DNA of 64,000 bases from Aurantiochytrium sp. KH105. Taxonomy: Eukaryota; Sar; Bigyra; Thraustochytrida; Thraustochytriidae. Where the stretch lies: NCBI GenBank assembly GCA_003116975.1, contig BGKB01000127.1, positions 123,484 to 187,483 on the forward strand, in the 5' to 3' direction. Position numbers and translations under genes: made by a program. Under the pieces are notes generated by a model. That model searched no databases. It was not told where the DNA came from and saw only the letters and a program-made list of their open reading frames with translations. This document shows, piece after piece, positions 9,258 through 18,457 of this stretch. Numbering within the stretch: position 1 is the first letter of the stretch; every line of letters begins with the position of its first letter.

Positions 9258-12200
9258 TTACTTGGTCGACGAATTAATGACCGGAGAGCGCGAGTCAACC
9301 TTGGCGACCTTGGAAAGTAGCCCACCATTCGGTTTTGCCGTTTCGCGTTGAGGATTGGGGTGAAACAGCCCGAGCACGGGATTACTCATTGTGTCATCAA
9401 AAATGCTGGAGTCGTCGCCCAAGAGGGCATCGGCATCCTTCTCCATGCTGAGCCAATCCCACGAAGTCATGTCAAGCGGACTCATAACGGCCACGCGCCA
9501 GCTCGCAACATCTTGGCTTGAGAGCCCGAGACGAGCTGCCGAGCGCTCGAGAACTTGTTTTGCGGTGTCCCCTTTCCGAATAATGAGCGTCAGCGGGAGG
9601 CCAAAGATCTTGGCGCGCTTGAGCTTTGACGGCGTCGGCGAGTAAAAATGACGCACCACCACGACTCGAGGCGCAAGATCGTAATCCTCCATTGCTTCAT
9701 CATCATCTTCTTCTTCGCCGTTGTCGTCTTCCCCGTCCATCGCGCTCTTGTCCTTGTCCGCCTCCCCTGGCTCAATACTTGCTGCGGTCGACATGGGTGG
9801 AGGCGGCGGTGGCGTTGACGGTGCTTTCACAGCATCGTTTTCGCCTTCGCTCTTCTCGAATTCACCGCCGCCGCTACCGCCACCGCCCGCCGCGCCTTCG
9901 CCTTGCGGCTCTTTGTCCTCTTCCTTTGCAGCCATGTCCACGTCAGGATCTGATGCTATGGGGTGAGCGGATGCCCCTGTCAAGGATGGCGAAGCTTGTT
10001 TCCGAGAAAGAGCTGCAGACGTGATCTGAGCAGATCTCTTGAGAGCATTCAAGCGAAGCGGCATGCCCGGCTTGAATTCGCCCGCAGACTCGGACTCTTT
10101 TACAATATCAGCAACAACGCGCGAGTTCGTGGATGCTCTCGTGTGGTCCACGTTCGGCAGCGGAATGAGAGGATCTCCAACATCATGTGGTCCAAAGACA
10201 CCCCGAACTTCCTCCATGTCCTCCACAATCCACCGCACACTGACGGCATCAGCGCGAACGCCGAGCTTCTCACACAGAACATCGCCGAGCATCTTGAACC
10301 CCCGCTGAGTGCTCTCGTCGGAGGAATCCAAGAATAGCGTGACCTTTTCCACGCGCGGATATGTCCCATTAATGTAGTGCACCTCCACAACGCGGCTCAC
10401 GAGATCGTGCCGGCAAGGCATGACCTCGTACATGATAATGTTTTCTTGCGAGGTCTTTGGCAACACACAGGCAGCGTTCCGCGCCGTGCGAAACAGGGTA
10501 TCCCCGGGCGTCACGGGTGAAGTGACGCAATTCGTAAAAACACGTGCCGACGATTGGATATTGAACGTGCATAGCCGGAGACAATCACGATTTGCCTCAG
10601 AAATCTCTCCCAAGAGGAACAAGGCGTGCGCAATGGGAAGGCGCGCCATCTCGATCTTCATCACGTACGGGAGTTCCATGCGTATCGCCTTGCTCATGTC
10701 TGGATCTTCACGGTTCAGTACAGAGAACACAAAGCGCTGGTCCAGCGCTCGCACATACTGAGCGAGCACCTTGAGCTTGGTGAAGTCTTGGCGCACGCGA
10801 ACGGGACCAAACGCTTCCACCCGGGCTTCGTCGTCCAGAACTTCTAGTCTGCTACTTGCGCGTGACTTACGCGGCTCAAGTTTCATGTCTTCCTCCTCAG
10901 CGACCGATGCCATGGTGTCAAAAAACACCGTCAGGGTCTCATCGCCAGCAACGCGAGCTGCGCGGCTCGCGTCGTTCTCCCTGGCTGCGTCGACACCATT
11001 TTCCTCGACGCCCTTCTCCTCAATCTCCATTGCGCCTGCGCCATCGCTCCCAGACACGGCGGCAGAACCCGAGTCCTTTTCGGCCTCGGCCGTCGTTCCG
11101 TTTGGCGTTGTCGCGGGCAAAATCTCAACGAGGATAATGTCGCCATGCTGAAGACCGTTGTCTTTGGTGAATTCGACGGTCTTGACAATCTCCTTGACGT
11201 TTTTGGTGGTGCACAATTCCTTGAGGTTGTACCGCGACTCTTCCGTAGGTACCTTTCGGTACCCTGCGCGTGGCAAAATTTGGCGCGCGACCATCTGTAC
11301 GACGTCAGCGTAGCTCGCCGAATTGGAAACCAGAGCATGGCCCACATGCTCCAATTTCTTGGGAATGCCAACTTCTTCAGGCCGCCATCGCCGGAAAAAC
11401 AAAAGACTGTGCGTTTTCGTCAGAGGCCATTCCACCTGGTCCTTTAAACTTTTCAGGGGCGCCGATACGTTCCAGCTCTCCACAAACACTTGAACCTCGG
11501 GCATCGGCTCGTTCGAATTAAATGTGAGGACGTCGCGAAGGCGCAAGTGACCATTAGCTTCGCCAAAGGGCGGGCTGTCCACACGCTGGGTGTTGTTTTC
11601 GCGATGGATCAGGTTCCACACGCGAAGATGACGCCAGTCCGCGGCACCTGTCCGCGAGGCCAGAGCTTCGAGCAAGTCCTGCACATACGAGTCCTTTTTG
11701 ATCTCGAGGCGCTCCGCATCCCGCTCGCGGTAAAAGTCTACCAAGTCCTTGACCCGTTGTCCACGTTCGTAACCATAGAACCTGCGCAGCGACTGGTGCG
11801 AAATAAAGCGGACCACCAGCGTCGATCGCTCGCGCTCACGACGCTCCTCCTCGAGGCGCTCCTCTTCCTCGTCCTTGGAGAATCGGTCCAAAAGCGCACG
11901 AGGCACGCGCTCATCAGGAACTTCGACCAATACATCCGAAAGCGAGTCTTTGCGAATATAAACAAGCATGTAAGCGTTTCCCGGCGTGATAAACCGCGTG
12001 GCATCGTCTGTTCGGCCGCCGAAATTGTTACTCACGGCCATCTCCATGCTCGCGGGGTACACCTTTTCATCGTCAAACTTGAGCCAGCGCGACTTGAACG
12101 TGCCGTCTTTGTTGCGCGTCATGTCGTTGATAAAGGCGTAGTAGTGACCCGAGTTGACATCGCCCCAGTGCACTAGAACCGAGTGCAGGACATACTCGTA

Positions 12201-14618
12201 CTGCGGATCAGCTTCGATCTCGGCTTCGGATCGCCGAACGCTCTCGTGAAGAAATCGGTCAAGTCTCAGATTCACGGGAAAACGGAACTCATCGTTGATC
12301 TTGACGGTCATCTCTGTGGTGAATTCGAACTCGAATCGCTTCAGATGCAGGTTGAGCACGGGTGGAAAGGAAAGAAAGCCGACCCCCTTGTGCGCATCTT
12401 GCTTGCCGTGGCCCTCGGCCTCGTACTGATTGTCTCCGTCAAGTCGCTCGACCTCAATGTACTTGGCAAAGGCCTCGTACACGTTGCGCATGTTCTTCAC
12501 ATCAAGCTGAATGTCGTAAAACTCTTCGTCACGCGCAGACTCAAAGTCCACATTGATGCACTTGATGTAGGATCGCATTTTGCCCGTGTAGAGTTCTTTG
12601 ATGAGGTTTTCCGAAGAAGTTCCCTTCATGCGCTCCTCGAGCTTATCCACGAGTTCGCGATTCATTTCCTGCACATCGTGTTGACGGAACAGAAAGGTTG
12701 CCTTCCAGCCGAAGGCAGTGGTCAAGCGCCGGGTTGAGACTGACTGATCGCTCGTTTGTAACTGCCAGAACAATCGCTGTAGCTCAAGCGCAATACCATT
12801 GTTTGCCTTTTCGTGCGTAGTGTCGAGATCGTACACCTTGAGCCGAAGCTTTTTGGTCATATAGATCGTCTGCAGTAAAGAGTTTAGGTAACACGTTGCG
12901 CCGTCGTTTTCCAGACCTACTTTGCCGGTCTGCATTTTGGTGTCAAAGGCGTATCTTTCAAAGTGAGGCGTTGCCACGGCGCGTAGAACCAGCGTCCCGT
13001 CCTTGTCGAGAAGCCCGTTCTCCTCGGTGAGCTCGTCGACGTGGACCATCGTGTTGCTCCCCCAGTCTGTATTCTCGGCCTTCCAATCGTCTGTGTGTGA
13101 AAACTCGATATTCGCCTTGGTTTTGAACGATGAAGATGAGGATGAGCTCGAGGTTGTCGTTGGTGTCATTGATGGCTTTGGCGCTGGTCCCACGACCTTG
13201 GGGGCCCCTTCACATGGCCGATTTTCCTCATCTTCATCGTCTTCCTCTTCGTTGTTGTCTTCGCTCTGCGAAACTTCTTGCGTCCCAATCGTACGTGCGA
13301 GACTCGCGATATCGATCTTCTCCCCGTTTGGATCCGTATCGCCATCTTCATCCACATCCATCGTATGAAAGCCGGGTCCAGGCGTCCCGGGTCTCGTGAG
13401 GCGTGGACGATTCTCTTCATGAGTCATCGCAACATTCTCCTTATTGTCGACTCGCTTCTTGGCGGGACCATCGCCATAGACGTCGTCATCGTCTTCGTCT
13501 TCTCCTTCTTCATCGTCCGTGGCGACCTGTTCGGTTACCCATCCGCCACCACCGTTGGCGAGACGGGCACCGTGTTGTGTCAGCTGCCGTTTCGCAGGCA
13601 AGACCTTCGTCGCTCCCTGCTCTGCCTCTACGACAGAGTCCTTTGTTCCGTCACTAGGCGCCCCTCCTGTATCGGGTCGTTTGCGCTTAAAGCCAGGCGC
13701 TGGCGTCGGATGTCTTACGACTTCCAATCGATATTCAATGCGGCGCGAGTACGCTGGCCCAAGCTTACGTTGCAGCTCCTCTGGGGGATCTCGCCACTCC
13801 AGAAAGAGTGCTAAGCGCTTTGGGAGTGCAGCTGTTCCGTAGGGAAAGAGAATGAGTCCAAAGTGGTATCCGTCCGGCGTCTCGACAGCATCTGACTTCA
13901 TAGGCTTGACCGCGCCATCCTCTTCTTCAATTTGCACTCTGGCCTTATCCAGCACGTCCCGAAAGTTCTTCACTTTCATGACTACCTCGAACTTGTTTGC
14001 TACGTCGAGTGAGTCAGACACATAGCCTGGTCGCGGACCATAGATCAGATGGTCGTCTTCCTCGCTCACGTGCACCTCGAGTGGTGGTGGAGGAGGCGGT
14101 GGCGGTGGTGATAACGTCAAAAATGGGCGCGATGCTGCGCCTTGTTTCCTCACGTCCATGGCGGTATTGTCTTCTCCTTGTCCCTCTCCTTCTTCGCCGC
14201 CGTCGTTGTTTTTATCGTCGTTTGCGGCTGCAGTGGCGGCGGCGGGGGCGGGGGAAGCCGCGGTCTTGTTTTCGTCTTCATCCATGATCTTAAGGGCGTT
14301 TTTCTTTTGGCCCGTTTCCCCACCTTTCTTCGGATCCGTGGTTTCCGTGCCATTCACGACGTTGGCTTCGTTGCTGGCACCCTGACCCGGAGCTTGTTGC
14401 CCATTGGTTAGAGCAATCTGCGGTTGCGGTTGGACTTTGGCTCTGCTTTCAGCAGTCGCGCCTTCGCGGTTACCATTGTTGGCGGCGTTCCCGTTCGCGG
14501 CCGCAGCGTTCGTCTCCTCCAGCCGCATGGGCGCGAGCAGCGCGGCCTGGTTTCCCTTGGCGCCGCCGCCTCCGCTCGCCTCCACGGCGCGACTAAATTG
14601 CGTGCGTCCGGGCGGCAT
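9258..14618 (-). CDS. USP7: USP7-like ubiquitin-specific protease with split MATH domain
   Basis: A single 1786-residue frame with ATG at 14618. It removes ubiquitin from substrates as a cysteine peptidase (C19 family). The order is: acidic and poly-Pro N-tail (1-195); first half of a MATH domain (about 200-303); an acidic, basic-cluster and poly-Ser insert (about 304-506); the second half of MATH ending in 'DWGSNTMVHVDEL' (about 511-556); then the USP core. The core has a Cys box G-A-T-C-Y-L-N-S (Cys about 576), a His box G-H-Y-Y-A-F (His about 825) and a catalytic Asp in 'KFDD' (about 849). Ubiquitin-like HUBL domains follow, the last one preceded by another acidic/Gly/Pro linker (about 1590-1670). 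Human USP7 has about 1100 residues, so the excess is mostly low-complexity insertion. All three catalytic residues are present, so the enzyme should be active. Confidence 0.9.
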   Translation of the reverse strand: MPPGRTQFSRAVEASGGGGAKGNQAALLAPMRLEETNAAAANGNAANNGNREGATAESRAKVQPQPQIALTNGQQAPGQGASNEANVVNGTETTDPKKGGETGQKKNALKIMDEDENKTAASPAPAAATAAANDDKNNDGGEEGEGQGEDNTAMDVRKQGAASRPFLTLSPPPPPPPPPLEVHVSEEDDHLIYGPRPGYVSDSLDVANKFEVVMKVKNFRDVLDKARVQIEEEDGAVKPMKSDAVETPDGYHFGLILFPYGTAALPKRLALFLEWRDPPEELQRKLGPAYSRRIEYRLEVVRHPTPAPGFKRKRPDTGGAPSDGTKDSVVEAEQGATKVLPAKRQLTQHGARLANGGGGWVTEQVATDDEEGEDEDDDDVYGDGPAKKRVDNKENVAMTHEENRPRLTRPGTPGPGFHTMDVDEDGDTDPNGEKIDIASLARTIGTQEVSQSEDNNEEEDDEDEENRPCEGAPKVVGPAPKPSMTPTTTSSSSSSSSFKTKANIEFSHTDDWKAENTDWGSNTMVHVDELTEENGLLDKDGTLVLRAVATPHFERYAFDTKMQTGKVGLENDGATCYLNSLLQTIYMTKKLRLKVYDLDTTHEKANNGIALELQRLFWQLQTSDQSVSTRRLTTAFGWKATFLFRQHDVQEMNRELVDKLEERMKGTSSENLIKELYTGKMRSYIKCINVDFESARDEEFYDIQLDVKNMRNVYEAFAKYIEVERLDGDNQYEAEGHGKQDAHKGVGFLSFPPVLNLHLKRFEFEFTTEMTVKINDEFRFPVNLRLDRFLHESVRRSEAEIEADPQYEYVLHSVLVHWGDVNSGHYYAFINDMTRNKDGTFKSRWLKFDDEKVYPASMEMAVSNNFGGRTDDATRFITPGNAYMLVYIRKDSLSDVLVEVPDERVPRALLDRFSKDEEEERLEEERRERERSTLVVRFISHQSLRRFYGYERGQRVKDLVDFYRERDAERLEIKKDSYVQDLLEALASRTGAADWRHLRVWNLIHRENNTQRVDSPPFGEANGHLRLRDVLTFNSNEPMPEVQVFVESWNVSAPLKSLKDQVEWPLTKTHSLLFFRRWRPEEVGIPKKLEHVGHALVSNSASYADVVQMVARQILPRAGYRKVPTEESRYNLKELCTTKNVKEIVKTVEFTKDNGLQHGDIILVEILPATTPNGTTAEAEKDSGSAAVSGSDGAGAMEIEEKGVEENGVDAARENDASRAARVAGDETLTVFFDTMASVAEEEDMKLEPRKSRASSRLEVLDDEARVEAFGPVRVRQDFTKLKVLAQYVRALDQRFVFSVLNREDPDMSKAIRMELPYVMKIEMARLPIAHALFLLGEISEANRDCLRLCTFNIQSSARVFTNCVTSPVTPGDTLFRTARNAACVLPKTSQENIIMYEVMPCRHDLVSRVVEVHYINGTYPRVEKVTLFLDSSDESTQRGFKMLGDVLCEKLGVRADAVSVRWIVEDMEEVRGVFGPHDVGDPLIPLPNVDHTRASTNSRVVADIVKESESAGEFKPGMPLRLNALKRSAQITSAALSRKQASPSLTGASAHPIASDPDVDMAAKEEDKEPQGEGAAGGGGSGGGEFEKSEGENDAVKAPSTPPPPPPMSTAASIEPGEADKDKSAMDGEDDNGEEEDDDEAMEDYDLAPRVVVVRHFYSPTPSKLKRAKIFGLPLTLIIRKGDTAKQVLERSAARLGLSSQDVASWRVAVMSPLDMTSWDWLSMEKDADALLGDDSSIFDDTMSNPVLGLFHPNPQRETAKPNGGLLSKVAKVDSRSPVINSSTK

Positions 14619-15777
14619 GCCGCGCGCGCCTTTTTAGGCAGAACGACCGACCGACCGACCAAGGTATCGATCGACCCACGAGGATCGAGACGTGCGCGCG
14701 GACTCCCGCGCGTCCCGCGTCGCGGTCTCCCCCGCGCGCGCGGTCTCTGCGCGGCCGGGCGGGCGGGTGGCCTGGCTCGCGAGTTGAGAGAGATGAGATC
14801 CGCCCGATTCGCGCCTGGCCCGCCGCGCCTGCCTGTCGCCCCTGCGCCTCTTCGCTCGCGCGCCGCCGTCGGCGCGCGAGCGGGCGGCCGGACGGACGGC
14901 CGGCGGGGCCGGGGGCGTGCGCGTGCGTCGGGCGTGCGCGTACGCGGCGCGGCGCGGCGCGGCGCGGCGCGGGCGCGGCCTCGGCGTCTTCGCTCTGCCG
15001 GGCCTGATCGATCGGTCGATCGATCCATCGCGCTTCAAATCCCTGGCTCGGTGAGCGAGGATTCAAACCCACGCATTCAAATTCAAATCGATCCTAGTGG
15101 CGAATCGAGGGGCCAAGTTCAAACAGGGGCTGCGAAGCCGCCAGGAAAAAGAGGGAAATTTTCGCAAGTGGGCTATAGCGCGCCGCGCCAAGTGGGATAT
15201 GGCCGCGCCGCACTTGCGCCGCCGCTTCAGGGCACTTGCGCCCGCGCCCGCGCAAGTCGGCCAAACGGGCGGGGAGTGAGTGCAGTGCAGGACAGGGCAG
15301 GGCAGCGCGGCCGCTTCCATTCCTTTCTTTGGTCTGCGCGCCGGGGACGGCGCGAGCGAGAGAGCGGAGACGCGCGAGGTCGCAAGGGAGAAAGGGGAAG
15401 AGCTTGCATTAATTTGCGCTAATAAAGTTGTTAGCTTGGGGCGGAGATTACTTGGCCAAATGAATGCTTGGAAGATCCTAACCACCAATGACAATCAAGA
15501 GCAACGAGAAAGAGTATTATACCACACAGATCGAGTTGACTGCATTGGCGCTAAGAATGTTGTTAGCTTCGGGCCGGGATTATCTTGGCCAAATGAATGC
15601 TTCGAAGAGTCTAACCACCAATGACAATCAAGAGCAACAAGGGAGAGTAATACCACACAGATCGAAAATGACTGCATTGGCTTTACTTGGCTGGGGCTTT
15701 GGCCGGGGGCTTGGCCGAGGGTTTGACTTGGCGTGAAGATTTACTTGTACATGAAGAGATAGGAAAATGATTTTTGC
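14619..15777. other. GC-rich intergenic region
   Basis: This is the upstream region of the USP7-like gene. It is extremely GC-rich between 14690 and 15010, with a run of GGCGC pentamers near 14946-14970. It ends in the 132-bp tandem duplication described separately. Open frames here are compositional. Confidence 0.55.
15424..15687. repeat. Tandem duplication, 132-bp unit
   Basis: Two adjacent copies (about 15424-15555 and 15556-15687) share long identical blocks offset by exactly 132 bp, for example the block starting 'gttgttagctt' (15427 and 15559) and 'tgcattggc' near the end (15541 and 15673). The copies differ by scattered substitutions and small indels, so the duplication is not brand new. 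It lies just downstream of the CENP-X-like gene and contains no gene. Confidence 0.85.
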
Positions 15778-16170
15778 CTACACATCGAGCAAGAGCTGCT
15801 GCACAATCTGCGAAACGTGGGTCGGCTCCACTTGGATTTGGCCACTCGCCAAACCTGTCAGCGCGTACACATTCCGAGTAACGCTATTGTCCGCATCGCT
15901 CCCGAGCCCGTTTCTATTCTCGCCTTGTTCCTCGCGCGCAGCCGCAATGCTGCGGTCGATGGTCTCCTGCATCACAAGACGCAAATATTCTGTCACCAAT
16001 TTGAGCGTGTGCTGTTTAATACGTACGTCCTCGCCGAGTTTGTTGCGAAGAAGCGCGAGCACCACGTCCTGCGCCCAAGTCGAGTCAGTCTTTTCTAGCT
16101 CCCGTCACTCCTCATCCTTCTCCTCCTCGTCGACCTCAACGTCGCCAGCGCCATCGCTCGCGTTGCTCAT
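15778..16170 (-). CDS. CENPX: CENP-X/MHF2-like histone-fold protein (N-terminus uncertain)
   Basis: The frame ending at the TAG at 15778 encodes two segments typical of CENP-X: 'VVLALLRNKL' with a following long helix, and a C-terminal 'VSQIVQQLLLDV' (the human protein ends in a similar 'LPQLLLDF'). CENP-X pairs with CENP-S, binds DNA at centromeres and cooperates with FANCM in repair. The frame upstream is broken by TGA at 16105-16107. In the same frame, ATG at 16170 starts an acidic peptide (Met-Ser-Asn-Ala-Ser). A 66-nt phase-0 intron (16134-16069, GT...AG) would join 12 codons to exon 2 (15778-16068), giving 108 residues, but its donor is weak. A Gly/Asn-rich insert of about 25 residues separates the two histone-fold parts. 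Identity is moderately sure; exon 1 is a proposal. Confidence 0.55.
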
Positions 16171-16619
16171 CCCTTGCTCTTATTTCTCCGTCGAGCCGCG
16201 CGACTTCTCTGCAGGGACGGCGGCAGACATTCGGGCCCACCTCGACGTACCTCTTCGAGGCGTGGCGTCTCAAAGACATCGTCCTGCGAGAGCTCGAGGT
16301 CCATGGTGTCGCGGCTCCTCGCTTTGTCTGTTTGTCTCTCCTTTGGCGCTCTCGTGGTTTCGTTGCCCGACCTTGCCTTCCTTCCTTTTGCTTACTACTC
16401 GGACTACGTATTGCTTTGCCTCGACTTCGCTTCGCGTCTTCAGAGCCGCCCGAAACGACAGGACAGGGCTCGGAGCCCAAGCTCGCGTTGAAACTCGACA
16501 AACTCTCTCAGCGCTGCTGGTGCTGGTGCTGGTGCTGCTGCAATAGCGAGGGCGACAGCGACGCGAGCCAAGCGAACCGAGCGGCAACGGGCTAGACCTC
16601 AGGAACTCGGAAGCTGACC
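16171..16619. promoter_or_regulatory. Candidate divergent promoter region
   Basis: This 449-bp segment lies between the CENP-X-like gene (-) and the DFR-like gene (+). It contains a GCTGGT tandem run near 16516-16536. A possible GTACGT splice donor on the minus strand near 16243 could belong to an upstream exon of the CENP-X-like gene. No clear TATA element was seen. Confidence 0.3.
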
Positions 16620-17885
16620 ATGCGGCTCGCAACGACGTTAGCACTGCTGGTGGCGCTGCCGCTGACAAGCACGGTCGCAGTCAAGCCCGAAGACGGTTGC
16701 GTCCTCGTGAGCGGGGCGACCGGCTTCGTGGCAGGACATACCATCGAAGTTCTCCTCAGCAAAGGCTTTACGGTGCATGGGACGGTACGCTCTCTTGAAG
16801 ACGAGCACAAGTACAGCTTTCTACGCGAGATCGAGGATGAGATGCCCGGGTCCCTGGAACTCTTTGAGGCAGACATTCTCAAACCCAAGTCATTCGATCA
16901 AGCTGCCAAAGGATGCAGCTCCATGCTCCATATTGCAAGCGCCGTGGTCACCGCCGGCCTGAACCCTCAAATTGTCGTGGATACTGCCGTGGCTGGAACG
17001 CGTGCCGCCTTGGACACAGCAAAGAAACACCAGTTTAAAGCTCTCGTCGTCACGTCCTCAGTGGCGACCATCTTCCCGGACAAGGATCGTCTTGAAAAGC
17101 TGGGCAAGGACTACCCGCCTGCAACCGAAGCTGACTGGAACACGTTTGCACAGCCCGACTTTGGTACCTACGCATACTCCAAGGTGATGGCCGAGAAATC
17201 CACCCTCCAATGGCTGGACGAAAACGAGCACGACTTTCGTTACGCATCCGTTCATTTTCCCTTTGCGATTGGTCCTCAGCAAGCCATGCGCGTCACCTCC
17301 TCAAACTTGCTTGTCAAGGTCGCGCTCTCTGGGGAGCTTCCGCTCGCGCTTCCTTTGCGCTCGAGCATTGTCGACGTCCGTGATGTCGCGAGGGCCCATG
17401 TCCACTTGCTTGAGCAAGAGGCTGCCAAGGGTCGCTACATTGTGGCACTCGACCCCGACGGAGGTTCGAGCACCAATCCGCGGGACTGTATGAATATTCT
17501 CAAGAGAGGATTTCCTGACAGCCCCATTCCAATTTTTCAGTATGAGCTCCCGACATGGGCCGCTAAGATTCTTTCCAAGATCGATAGTCGCGTCGATGTT
17601 GCCCAGATATCCATGAGTGACTACTTTGACAAACATCCAGGATACATTGGCACGCGAATTGTCGACGAACTTGGGTTTGAATACAAGTACACAAATACCT
17701 CGGAGACGATCCTCGATGCCGGTCAATCCATGGTGGATCTCGGCATTGTCGACTTTGACAACCAGACCGTAAATCCGGTCATCGTCGCCTTCATGGCGTC
17801 GCCCCTTCTCGGATTGATTGTACTTGGCATTCTCTACACCGTTTGCTGCTCTACAGGAGTGCGTCTGAAAGAAAAGAAGAACTGA
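16620..17885 (+). CDS. DFR/cinnamoyl-CoA-reductase-like NAD(P) reductase, ER type I membrane protein
   Basis: A 421-residue product. The N-terminus is a signal peptide (Met-Arg then a hydrophobic stretch to about residue 21). An extended short-chain dehydrogenase domain follows (about 25-370), with glycine motif 'VSGATGFVAGH', and the catalytic Tyr-x-x-x-Lys as 'YAYSK' (about 183-187). This is the dihydroflavonol reductase/3-beta-HSD-like group, which reduces or oxidises carbonyls with NADP(H). One transmembrane helix (about 388-411) is followed by a short tail ending K-E-K-K-N, which fits the K-x-K-x-x ER retrieval signal. The enzyme domain would therefore face the ER lumen, which is unusual for this fold. 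The substrate cannot be read from the sequence. Confidence 0.85.
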   Translation: MRLATTLALLVALPLTSTVAVKPEDGCVLVSGATGFVAGHTIEVLLSKGFTVHGTVRSLEDEHKYSFLREIEDEMPGSLELFEADILKPKSFDQAAKGCSSMLHIASAVVTAGLNPQIVVDTAVAGTRAALDTAKKHQFKALVVTSSVATIFPDKDRLEKLGKDYPPATEADWNTFAQPDFGTYAYSKVMAEKSTLQWLDENEHDFRYASVHFPFAIGPQQAMRVTSSNLLVKVALSGELPLALPLRSSIVDVRDVARAHVHLLEQEAAKGRYIVALDPDGGSSTNPRDCMNILKRGFPDSPIPIFQYELPTWAAKILSKIDSRVDVAQISMSDYFDKHPGYIGTRIVDELGFEYKYTNTSETILDAGQSMVDLGIVDFDNQTVNPVIVAFMASPLLGLIVLGILYTVCCSTGVRLKEKKN

Positions 17886-18457
17886 GAAGTAGCACGAGGT
17901 TTTGATGGTTGTACCCGACCTTTTTTTACTTGGAAAAAGGAAAAGGGGGAAGGGAAAATTTGTTACAATCTGCGGCTCTTGACGCGGCAGTGGTGATTTG
18001 ATTCTCATGATACAAACTCGCGAGGCAAAACGATGCGAGGCAAAATGATGACAATACCTTTGTAACATCGTGAACATCCATCCTTTTTTTTACTGCACGC
18101 TGCTCCAAAAATCTTGCGTCAAACGCTTCTGCTTGCAAGAGCTTGTGTGTCTCACTCACAGGTAAATAGACCTACATTCATTGCAAAATCTAACTCTTTT
18201 TTTCTTATGAATAAAAAGAGGTCTAAAGAGGGGAAAAGAGGTTTAACGGTCCCCCTTGGCTCAGCTCAGGCTGAGCTTAGGTCAGAACCGCGGCACCTCA
18301 AAGGCGCTGCTTCTAGTTGGTTCAGGCTTGCAGCGCTGTGTTGTTGTAGATCTCAATGCCGGAGACGGGCTAAAGCTTGGCAAAGGAGAATAGAGGGCAT
18401 CAAAGTTCCGAGTGAGTTCGCACTGGCACTTGTACGCAGACGAGCGGACAAGCCACG
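17886..18457. other. Intergenic region
   Basis: The 572-bp gap between two co-directional genes is AT-richer than the genes. It contains a short palindrome-like 'ggctcagctcaggctgagc' near 18258-18276, which has no tRNA-like partner box. No gene was seen. Confidence 0.5.

Noticed and set aside
16136-16501. 121-codon minus-strand frame upstream of the CENP-X-like gene
   Set aside because: Arg/Ser-rich without motif; it might contribute an upstream exon but is not a gene by itself.
18258-18330. tRNA-like stretch with 'ggctcagctcagg'
   Set aside because: No matching B box or cloverleaf could be drawn.
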